NCBI GenBank assembly: GCA_002483285.1
Contig: DLHP01000025.1
Coordinates: forward strand, 1-41,569
Length of the DNA: 41,569 nucleotides
Direction: 5' to 3'
DNA from: Flavobacterium sp. UBA7665
GTDB taxonomy: Bacteria; Bacteroidota; Bacteroidia; Flavobacteriales; Flavobacteriaceae
Positions 25,139 to 32,087 of the stretch are shown piece after piece; the first letter of the stretch is position 1; each line of letters opens with the position of its first letter. The notes under the pieces were generated by a model that was not told the DNA's origin, did no database searches, and worked only from the letters and a program-made list of their open reading frames with translations. Made by a program: the position numbers and the translations under genes.

Positions 25139-26901
25139 CGCTTGACGAACTTAGCGCAATCGGTGGCATTTCCCGAGCTTACCTTGACCAGGTAATGCCC
25201 TGACGGAAAACCAGAAACATCCACCACGGCCAATTTTTCTGCACCAGATTTTGTGTAAAGCGATTGTCCCAGCGAATTGTATATCCCAATGGTGGCCCAC
25301 TCGCTGGTGTTGCCGCGGTCTATTTGGAGAAAATCGGTGGCGGCGTTGGGGTAAATCCGCAGGTTTGGTTTGGGTGTTGCTTCGTTCAATCCTAAAATCC
25401 CCTGTCCTTCGACGATCGTGATGAATTGGTTTTCGTTGATATTGGAATAGGTTTCCTCCGCGCCCGACAACCACTTAACGATAATCGTTTCAATCTGGTC
25501 GGCATCGCCAAGCCCAAAATGCGCGCGCAAATCGTTTTGGCCGCAATACGACGACTGCGCCGAAATCTCGCGCATTTGCCAAACCACATTGCCGTTAATG
25601 GTTGCTTTCACTAGTATTTTAGTCCCTATGGCCGAACGGTTGGTAACGGTTCCCACGAGCTTTACCGCGAGCCAATGGTTGGCATTGCCGTCATTGTGGT
25701 AGAGAAAATCGTTGGTGTCATTGCCGCCAAAAGCTACCGTCGCAACCGCCAGGTCTTCAAAACCATCGTTATCATAGTCGCCAAAAGCGCAACCGTAAGA
25801 CCAAGACAGGTCGGTGGCAGGAGCGCCGGTTTCTATTTTGGTAAACGTGGCGTCGCCGTTATTGCGATACAGCAGGTTATTGAGCTCGGCTGCGACCGAA
25901 TTGTAAGCATTGGTCACAAATAAATCGAGGTCGCCATCATTGTCAATATCGCTCCAGGCCGAACTAAACGAATGCGAATTGGTCATCGTCACCGGATCTC
26001 CGGTAATCTTGGTAAAATTGAAATTGCCGTCATTGCGGAAAAGCGCATTATCGGAGCCATCGTTACACAAATAAACATCGAGGTCGCCGTCATTGTCATA
26101 GTCGGCCCAACTGCTGCTCATGGTGCTGCCGCCGTTGTTGACCAGGTCACCGGTAGTAATGGCCGTGAAGGTTCCGCCGCCGTCATTGCGGTACAGGTTT
26201 TCGTTGTTGGCGCTATTACCTTCATTGGTCACGAACAGGTCAAGGTCGCCGTCGCTGTCGATATCAGTCCAGTTGACACTACGAGACACAAACGCTTGTA
26301 CGACTGGCGATCCCGCGGTAATCTTGGTAAATACGTTCCCGCCATCATTGTGGTAGAGTTGGTTGCGGCGCGATAAGGTCGTGGCGCCGCTGCGGGTGAC
26401 ATACAGGTCGAGCAAGCCGTCATTGTCGTAGTCGCCCCACGAAGCCGTTTCGCTATAGCCGCCCGAAGTGACAATCGGGACGCCGCCAATTGCCGTAAAG
26501 TTGCCAGCGCCATCGTTGGTATAGAACAGGTTGCTTTCGTTGTACCAGTTGGCTACAAATGCGTCGGGATCACCGTCGTTGTCTGTATCGGCGAAGGTGG
26601 CGCCATCGCTGGGTTTGCCATCGAGGACAATGGGGTCATTTGCAACAGCGGTAAAATTCCCTGCGCTGTTATTGAGGTAGAGCATGTTGTTTTGCCCGCC
26701 GGCCTTTCCGTTAGAAATAAATAAATCGAGAAGGTTATCGTTATTGATGTCAACCCAATTGACACTTCTCGAATCTCCGGCAGTGGTTACCACAGCACCT
26801 GTAGTTACTTTCGTAAAAGTCTGACCGTTCATCAAATTACTAGCGAGCAATATTCCTGAGAATAACGCCAAAATGAATGATTTGCTTTTTTTTGTTTTCA
26901 T
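25135..26901 (-). CDS. FG-GAP/ASPIC-UnbV repeat protein with T9SS sorting domain
   Basis: A 588-residue secreted protein. The start at 26901 gives a proper signal peptide (SFILALFSGILLASNLMNGQ); a longer frame from 27000 adds 33 residues of non-signal sequence. Residues about 25-400 hold seven or more FG-GAP/VCBS repeats with calcium-binding loops such as DYDNDGDLDVYL and DTDNDGDPDAFV, expected to build a beta-propeller. Residues about 410-490 match the ASPIC/UnbV domain (NRSAIGTKILVKATI ... SSYCGQNDLRAHFGLG). The last about 75 residues are a T9SS type A signal (LRIYPNAATDFLQI, IGIYNSLGQSLYTK, FPSGHYLVKV). It is likely a surface carbohydrate- or protein-binding protein. Its stop overlaps the stop of the antiporter gene in the opposite direction. 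Confidence 0.9.
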   Translation of the reverse strand: MKTKKSKSFILALFSGILLASNLMNGQTFTKVTTGAVVTTAGDSRSVNWVDINNDNLLDLFISNGKAGGQNNMLYLNNSAGNFTAVANDPIVLDGKPSDGATFADTDNDGDPDAFVANWYNESNLFYTNDGAGNFTAIGGVPIVTSGGYSETASWGDYDNDGLLDLYVTRSGATTLSRRNQLYHNDGGNVFTKITAGSPVVQAFVSRSVNWTDIDSDGDLDLFVTNEGNSANNENLYRNDGGGTFTAITTGDLVNNGGSTMSSSWADYDNDGDLDVYLCNDGSDNALFRNDGNFNFTKITGDPVTMTNSHSFSSAWSDIDNDGDLDLFVTNAYNSVAAELNNLLYRNNGDATFTKIETGAPATDLSWSYGCAFGDYDNDGFEDLAVATVAFGGNDTNDFLYHNDGNANHWLAVKLVGTVTNRSAIGTKILVKATINGNVVWQMREISAQSSYCGQNDLRAHFGLGDADQIETIIVKWLSGAEETYSNINENQFITIVEGQGILGLNEATPKPNLRIYPNAATDFLQIDRGNTSEWATIGIYNSLGQSLYTKSGAEKLAVVDVSGFPSGHYLVKVSSGNATDCAKFVKR

Positions 26902-27094
26902 CTTATACCCATTTTTATTAGGTCTAAAATTAGACATCATTTTTGTGCTATTTTTTCTGATTCGATTGATAACTAATCGCAACACAGTTAAAACTAACAC
27001 AAGAGTAAGTATGCCATTGAGGTGTAGAAACCTGTTGTTCGTAGTGATAAAAGATCTCTTTTATGCTTCTTTTATTTTCCAAAATAATAATACT

Positions 27095-27102
27095 TACTTT
27101 TG
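27095..27102 (+). promoter_or_regulatory. -7 box immediately before the LytS-type kinase ATG
   Basis: TACTTTTG matches TAnnTTTG exactly and ends only three bases before the ATG at 27106. With the usual geometry, transcription would begin at or next to the A of the ATG. Confidence 0.5.
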
Positions 27103-27105
27103 AAT

Positions 27106-28164
27106 ATGCAAAAGAGAATCCTGTACCATATTGCATTTTGGGTGACGTATATACTTTATAAAAGTTATCTAAATTTTGACTCAAGTTCATCGAAGTCCGA
27201 TGATGAGAATGTCATTAGTTTATTCCTTGAGACGGTTTTGATTCAATTGGTTTTTGTCCTGGCAAAGATTCCGCTTGTTTATAGTTTATTCTATGCTACG
27301 GATCGATATTTATCAAAACAATGGTCAGTTTTTAAGACTATGTTAATTGTTGTAGTTCTTTTTACACTAGCTCTGTTTTCGTTTACATTAGCCAGTCAAC
27401 TTATTGTAAACCGCTTGATTAAAGGTCAAAATCCTGAATTATGGACAAGTCTGACTTCACTACAGAGCATCAGCTACTGTTTTTTCATTTTAGCTTTTGT
27501 AAGCGGCATAGCGATTTCGATCAAACTGATTCGATTAAACATCAAGCAAAAAATAGCAGAACAAGAACTATTAAAAAAGAAACTAGAAATAGAACTGCAA
27601 TTTTTAAAAGCACAATCCAATCCACATTTCCTTTTCAATACTTTGAATAACATTTACGGTTTGGCTAGAAAGAATTCCGATAAAACTGCCGATGTTGTAT
27701 TGCGATTATCTGGTATGTTAAGATATATGTTGTATGAAACCGCCAATGAATCCATTGCGATTGAAAAAGAAATTCAGATGATCAATGACTATATCGAGTT
27801 AGAAAAGTTGCGATATACGAATCGACTGGAAGTAAATTTTAATCATTCTATCGATAATTATAAAGAAAAAATTGCGCCCTTAATACTGTTGCCTTTCGTT
27901 GAAAATGCCTTTAAACATGGAGCCGGCGAATCTAGATTTGAAAGCTATATAACAATTAATCTAACCCTTAAAGATTGGCAGTTGTTTTATGAAATCAAAA
28001 ATTCAAAAGAAGAAGTATTGATAGCCGAAGAAGATAAAATTGGTTTGCGAAATATTAAGCGTCAACTTGAACTGCTCTATCCGAATCACCGATTATATAT
28101 TGATCATAATGCCAATGAATTTATTGTAACACTCCAAATAAATCTCAAAGATGGAAAAATATAA
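27106..28164 (+). CDS. LytS/YehU-type sensor histidine kinase
   Basis: A 352-residue membrane kinase of the His_kinase (PF06580) class. Four hydrophobic segments lie in residues 1-145 (about 4-20, 40-64, 78-101, 121-143), followed by a coiled coil (147-168, KQKIAEQELLKKKLEIELQ). The H-box is FLKAQSNPHFLFNTLNNIY with phospho-acceptor His174, and the ATPase part has LLPFVENAFKHG and GLRNIKRQLELLY. ATG at 27106 is chosen because an in-frame TTG at 27100 falls inside the -7 box. The gene overlaps the response regulator by 14 bp, so the two are translationally coupled. Base composition is visibly more AT-rich than in the neighbouring genes, a possible sign of separate origin. The signal sensed is unknown. 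Confidence 0.93.
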   Translation: MQKRILYHIAFWVTYILYKSYLNFDSSSSKSDDENVISLFLETVLIQLVFVLAKIPLVYSLFYATDRYLSKQWSVFKTMLIVVVLFTLALFSFTLASQLIVNRLIKGQNPELWTSLTSLQSISYCFFILAFVSGIAISIKLIRLNIKQKIAEQELLKKKLEIELQFLKAQSNPHFLFNTLNNIYGLARKNSDKTADVVLRLSGMLRYMLYETANESIAIEKEIQMINDYIELEKLRYTNRLEVNFNHSIDNYKEKIAPLILLPFVENAFKHGAGESRFESYITINLTLKDWQLFYEIKNSKEEVLIAEEDKIGLRNIKRQLELLYPNHRLYIDHNANEFIVTLQINLKDGKI

Positions 28165-28855
28165 TTGCATCATAGTAGAAGACGAACCTTTGGCGGCTGA
28201 AATCTTAAAAGATTATGTACAACAAGTTCCGTTTTTAAATCTTATTGGGATTTGTGAAGACGCGATTTATGCTTTAGATATTTTGCAAAAAGAGAAAATT
28301 AATTTAATTTTTTTAGACATTAATCTTCCGAAATTAAAAGGATTTGACTTTATAAAAACAATAAAAAATCCACCGAACATCATCATAACAACAGCTTATC
28401 ATGAGTTTGCCCTGCGAGGCTATGAGCATAATGTTATCGACTATTTAATGAAACCCGTTGCATTTACTCGGTTTCTAGTGGCTGTTAACAAATTAAAGCA
28501 GTCGCAAGAAATAATGCCACCAACGTTATCCATGAAAGAAAATGAAAGAGAATACCTTTTTTTCAATGTCAGCAAAAAGAAGATCAAAGTATATATAGAT
28601 GAGATTCTTTACATTGAAAGTGTCAAGGAATATGTAAATGTTGTCACAGCCGATAAATCGATAACGGTTAAATTTCAGTTAAGTCAAGTAGAAGCACTTC
28701 TACCAAAAAACAACTTTATCCGGATTCACCGCTCTTATATGGTAGCCAAAAACAAAATACTCGCTTTCTCGGCAACCGATGTAGAAATAAACGATAAACA
28801 AATCCCAATTGGTAGAAGTTATAAAGAACTCGTATTGGCAATCATTGAAAAATAA
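28151..28855 (+). CDS. LytTR-family response regulator
   Basis: A 234-residue DNA-binding response regulator. The receiver covers about 4-120, with acidic residues E10/D11, phospho-acceptor D56 (LIFLDINLPKLKGFDF) and a Lys near 101 (IDYLMKPVAF). A LytTR DNA-binding domain covers about 135-234 (LFFNVSKKKIKVYIDEILYI, RIHRSYMVAKNKI, IPIGRSYKEL). It works with the kinase whose 3' end it overlaps by 14 bp. Targets cannot be read directly; the only genes nearby that could be controlled locally are the T9SS/LRR surface proteins. AT-rich like its partner. Ends without a strong terminator, running into the pseudogene fragment on the other strand. Confidence 0.94.
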   Translation: MEKYNCIIVEDEPLAAEILKDYVQQVPFLNLIGICEDAIYALDILQKEKINLIFLDINLPKLKGFDFIKTIKNPPNIIITTAYHEFALRGYEHNVIDYLMKPVAFTRFLVAVNKLKQSQEIMPPTLSMKENEREYLFFNVSKKKIKVYIDEILYIESVKEYVNVVTADKSITVKFQLSQVEALLPKNNFIRIHRSYMVAKNKILAFSATDVEINDKQIPIGRSYKELVLAIIEK

Positions 28856-28858
28856 ATT

Positions 28859-29068
28859 TTACATTTTTAAAAACTTCACACTCGAACATCCTTTATCCGA
28901 ATTGATTTTCATCAAATAATTTCCCGTTTTCAAACTCGAAACATCAACAGTTTTGGTTTGCTGCGTGTTCGGAATCACTAACACAATTTGCCCTAACGTA
29001 TTGTAGATATTGATAGAAGTCACTGCAATAGTTTGCTTCGTTTCAATATTTAATCTGTTAAAAGAAAC
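28859..29068 (-). pseudogene. Orphan T9SS C-terminal sorting domain, remnant of an LRR-array paralogue
   Basis: Reading leftwards from 29068, 69 codons encode VSFNRLNIETKQTIAVTSIN then IYNTLGQIVLVIPNTQQ, VDVSSLKTGNYLMKINSDKG and CSSVKFLKM before a TAA. This is closely parallel to the ends of the array genes at 32088, 34581 and 37035 (LKIESKQNIEVQSISIYNTL ... TGNYFIKIDSDKG). An in-frame TAG stop (29069-29071) lies immediately upstream, and the DUF7619 and LRR parts are absent. There is no start codon in a useful position. It is best read as the 3' scrap of a deleted fifth paralogue, lying 16 bp from the MarR stop. Confidence 0.8.
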
Positions 29069-29084
29069 CTATTTTACAATGCCG

Positions 29085-29513
29085 CTATTTGCAATTCGAA
29101 GCGATTTTATACAGCACCGTTTTAACTTGCTCAATCTCGGCATCCAAAATACCGTCAAGCGCCTGGCTCCTGTTTGCCTGAATGACTGGATCTATTGCTA
29201 TTAGAACGTCAAGCCCTTTTGGAGTGATTTCAAGGTTCGAGCGGCGGCGATCATCGGGATGGAAATGCCGTACGATGATTTGTTTCTGGACCAGGATTTC
29301 AATCATGCGCGTGATCGACGCGTAATCCTTGAACACCGCTTCGGCGATTTGTTGTTGGGTAGCGTCTGGGTTGTTTCTTAAGGTGGTCAGCAACAGCCAT
29401 TGGTCGATGGTAATGTCGAGCCCATGCTTGTTGATATTTTTCTGTGCCATTTGCCGATAGGACTTGATGGCTTTGTCGATGGCATAAAAAACGACTTGGT
29501 TGAGTTTTTCCAT
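29085..29513 (-). CDS. MarR-family transcriptional regulator
   Basis: A 142-residue winged-helix regulator that probably binds DNA as a dimer. It has the MarR layout: N-terminal dimerisation helices (VVFYAIDKAIKSYRQMA), a winged helix (LTTLRNNPDATQQQIAEAVF, DYASITRMIEILVQKQIIVR), the wing with HPDDRRRSNLEITPKGLDVL, and C-terminal helices. The conserved D-D-R-R motif of the wing is intact. It lies 98 bp downstream of the LRR-array gene and reads the same way, so it may be autonomous or at the end of the array. Ligand and operator are unknown. Confidence 0.93.
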   Translation of the reverse strand: MEKLNQVVFYAIDKAIKSYRQMAQKNINKHGLDITIDQWLLLTTLRNNPDATQQQIAEAVFKDYASITRMIEILVQKQIIVRHFHPDDRRRSNLEITPKGLDVLIAIDPVIQANRSQALDGILDAEIEQVKTVLYKIASNCK

Positions 29514-29577
29514 AAGGCATTGTTTTACACAAATATAATTGATATATCAATTAATTACAATTAAACCTTAAAAAACT

Positions 29578-29608
29578 AAAAAGCCGGTGCATTAATTGGG
29601 CCGGACTT
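29578..29608 (-). terminator. Intrinsic terminator of LRR gene 1
   Basis: In the leftward RNA, AAGUCCGG pairs with CCGGCUU (one bulged base) around a 13-nt loop, followed by a T-rich tail (TTTTTAG). Confidence 0.65.
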
Positions 29609-29611
29609 TCT

Positions 29612-31954
29612 TTATTTTTTGAGGAACTTGGTATGCGAAAACCCTTGATCGGTTTGTAGTTCGAGTACATAATTGCCCGCGGGAAGTTGCGAGACATCCA
29701 AAGTGTAGCGCTCGTCTTTAGCTTTATGGGCCAACACCAATTGACCGGACACGTTATATATCCGCGCCGACTGAATCGCAAGCGACCCCTTTGCCTCCAC
29801 GTTCAAAACGGCTGCAGTGGGGTTTGGGTAAATCCTGAAATAGTGTCCAAAAACAAAATCCTGGCGGGTTAAGGTACCAATCGCGGTAATTGCCGGAGCC
29901 GTATCCACAGGCGCATTGAAGTCAAAATAAATGCTCGCGGCGTTGCTGAAACTATCGCCTTCGACCAAATTGGGCAGCGTCTTGATTTTGAATACTAGGA
30001 AACCGTCGTTGTTGGCATCATCAAAAGGAAGGTTGATGTCCTCAAAAATGAACTCGACCTTGTTGCCCGAAACGCGCGTCCTAAAATCATGGCTTCCCGT
30101 CATTGGGACCAGGCTGGCCACGTCAAATTTTGCGGTGTCGATGATGTCCTTCACCACTATATTCACCGCGCTCGCACTTCCGGTATTCTCAAAACGGATC
30201 ATATAATGCACGTAATTGCCAATCATCTGGGTCGAGACATTATTGCCTTCCAGACAGGTCTTGTCGTTAGGATCAAACGAATTGAACGCGTATTGCGTGA
30301 GGGCAAAATTGTTGTCGGCAGGCGTTTCTTCTGTGGTGCCTGCAGAAATCGAAGCCGTAAAATTGAGCAAAAAACCATCGTTCACCGCAGGTATTTCTAC
30401 AGGCGAATTGAGGTTGAGCCGCACATCGATCAAGCGGGTTTCAAACGGATGCAGGTCGGTAAAGCTCCAATTCAAATAATTCATGATCTGTGTAGTGTAC
30501 AAGGGACTGCAACTCACAAAATCGAGCACAGCATCGTTGAAAGCAAAAGCCACATTGCCCGACTGGATTTGGTTGCCTTTGTTTTTGTATAGGATGCGAT
30601 AGCTGCAGTCAAAACCCGGCCGCGCAAGCAACATGGGGACAATCACGATTTCAAGGTCGGGATGGGTGCCGTTGGCCGTTACACAAAAAGGCTGGTTGTA
30701 CGGACTGCTATCCGAAGGGAACGAGAGCGCCAAGGTCTCGGGACTGATTGTAAAAAACTCCGAATTTTCGAACGAAGGCGCAAGCGTATAATCGCCAGCA
30801 GGCAAAGGAATACTGTAATCGCCCGATTGGTTAGCAATCGTCGTACCACTGGTGGTGCCATTGGTGACTGCGACTTTGAGGTGTGGGATGGCGATATCAG
30901 TAACCTCGCAACCGTCATTGTCCTGGTCATACGAATTGCTTCCGGCCACGGTGTAAAAAGTGCCGCCGGGCACGAAGGAACAATACGAATTCACTTCGGT
31001 GAGCGCGTTGAAATACAACATCACATTGGTCAGTTCGGAGTCATCGGCGCAGATGTAAGCGAGGTTGGGATTCGACGTCAATTCTACGGTATCATTTCGG
31101 CCGTTCTTGATAAACAAAGAACCCAGGTCATTGTCCTGGATATTGAGATAAGAAAATACGGTATTGTGGCTTAAATCGAGCGAGTTGATTTGGTTGTACC
31201 GCAGGTAAAGATGCGTAAGCAAAGGGTTTTGCGAGACGTCAAGCGCCGTAAGGAAATTGCCCGTCGCATTGAGATATTTAAAATTGGGCAGTGTAGTCAG
31301 GTTTATTGCCGTGAGCGCATTGTTGGAAATGTCTATTTTTTCGAGTAGGTCCAATCCCGTAACGTTGATTGCAGTCAAATCATTAAAATCGAAATTGATC
31401 GTTTTGAGATTGGGGAATCCCGTCAAATCGACACTGGTAAACAAGTTTTGGTCGAGCCGAAGGTATTCAATGTTGCCTGCACCACTTGTATTGATAGCGG
31501 CCAGCGATGCAATTTGGTTGTTCCCCGCGGTAATGCTTTTGAGGTTCGACAGACCGCTTACATTCAACGGATTGATACTATTGTTAGAACAAATGACCGT
31601 TTCCAGATTGACCAGCGCGGTGAGGTCTAAGCTCGTCAGCAAATTCATCTGGCACGACAAATATTTTAGGTTGGTGAAATTCGAGATACCCGTCAAATCC
31701 GAGATCATGTTGGGCTGGTCAAACTGGTTCCCCTGCACGATTAGGTAATAAACTGCCAAGGCTTCTGTGACTTCGATTTCGCCATTGCTGTTGGCATCTA
31801 TGACCATGGCGTTGTTGGCAGCGTCGAAAGCGATAAAAGCACTCGTACTGGCCTGCAGCAATTTGGCCTTGAACTTCGCATCGGGAAAGTTGATTACCTG
31901 CGCCTGGGCCACGAGTGTAAAAAACACTGCGACGCCAAAGTAAATTCTTTTCAT
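29612..31954 (-). CDS. LRR surface protein 1 of the array (LRR, DUF7619, T9SS)
   Basis: A 780-residue exported protein. Signal peptide about 1-18 (AVFFTLVAQAQ). Residues 20-65 are an N-cap with a calcium-type loop (DANSNGEIEVTEA), then about ten leucine-rich repeats up to about 325 (LLEKIDISNNALTAINLTTL). A CSFVPGGTFYTVAGS block leads into a Cna-B-like linker (about 335-425), a beta domain (about 430-560), DUF7619 (about 570-690, FDPNDKTCLEGNNVSTQMIG ... IYFDFNAPVDT) and a T9SS signal (YFRIYPNPTAAVLNVEA ... FLKK). Its LRR and linker closely match gene 3, but its sorting signal is clearly different from those of genes 2-4. A TATATTTA box lies 20 bp upstream of the ATG (31974-31981). Likely surface-anchored and ligand-binding. 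Confidence 0.9.
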   Translation of the reverse strand: MKRIYFGVAVFFTLVAQAQVINFPDAKFKAKLLQASTSAFIAFDAANNAMVIDANSNGEIEVTEALAVYYLIVQGNQFDQPNMISDLTGISNFTNLKYLSCQMNLLTSLDLTALVNLETVICSNNSINPLNVSGLSNLKSITAGNNQIASLAAINTSGAGNIEYLRLDQNLFTSVDLTGFPNLKTINFDFNDLTAINVTGLDLLEKIDISNNALTAINLTTLPNFKYLNATGNFLTALDVSQNPLLTHLYLRYNQINSLDLSHNTVFSYLNIQDNDLGSLFIKNGRNDTVELTSNPNLAYICADDSELTNVMLYFNALTEVNSYCSFVPGGTFYTVAGSNSYDQDNDGCEVTDIAIPHLKVAVTNGTTSGTTIANQSGDYSIPLPAGDYTLAPSFENSEFFTISPETLALSFPSDSSPYNQPFCVTANGTHPDLEIVIVPMLLARPGFDCSYRILYKNKGNQIQSGNVAFAFNDAVLDFVSCSPLYTTQIMNYLNWSFTDLHPFETRLIDVRLNLNSPVEIPAVNDGFLLNFTASISAGTTEETPADNNFALTQYAFNSFDPNDKTCLEGNNVSTQMIGNYVHYMIRFENTGSASAVNIVVKDIIDTAKFDVASLVPMTGSHDFRTRVSGNKVEFIFEDINLPFDDANNDGFLVFKIKTLPNLVEGDSFSNAASIYFDFNAPVDTAPAITAIGTLTRQDFVFGHYFRIYPNPTAAVLNVEAKGSLAIQSARIYNVSGQLVLAHKAKDERYTLDVSQLPAGNYVLELQTDQGFSHTKFLKK

Positions 31955-32043
31955 TTTGTTTGTTTTGGGACAATAAATATAATAATCCCAAGCAGAGTTG
32001 GTGCGAAATTCCGTTCAATTGTAGGGTAAAACCGATATAATGC

Positions 32044-32069
32044 AAAAGCCCCGCATCATCGCGGGGCTT
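32044..32069 (-). terminator. Intrinsic terminator of LRR gene 2
   Basis: AAGCCCCGC / GCGGGGCTT, 9 bp with a 6-nt loop, followed by TTTTGCA on the minus strand. Confidence 0.75.
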
Positions 32070-32087
32070 GTTGGTTGTAATTACTGA

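Noticed and set aside
26902..27000. N-terminal extension of the FG-GAP protein
   Set aside because: The 33 extra residues are basic and placed before a complete signal peptide, so the later ATG is the start.
27100..27105. TTG start two codons upstream for the LytS-type kinase
   Set aside because: It also lies within a TACTTTTG box; ATG at 27106 is better.
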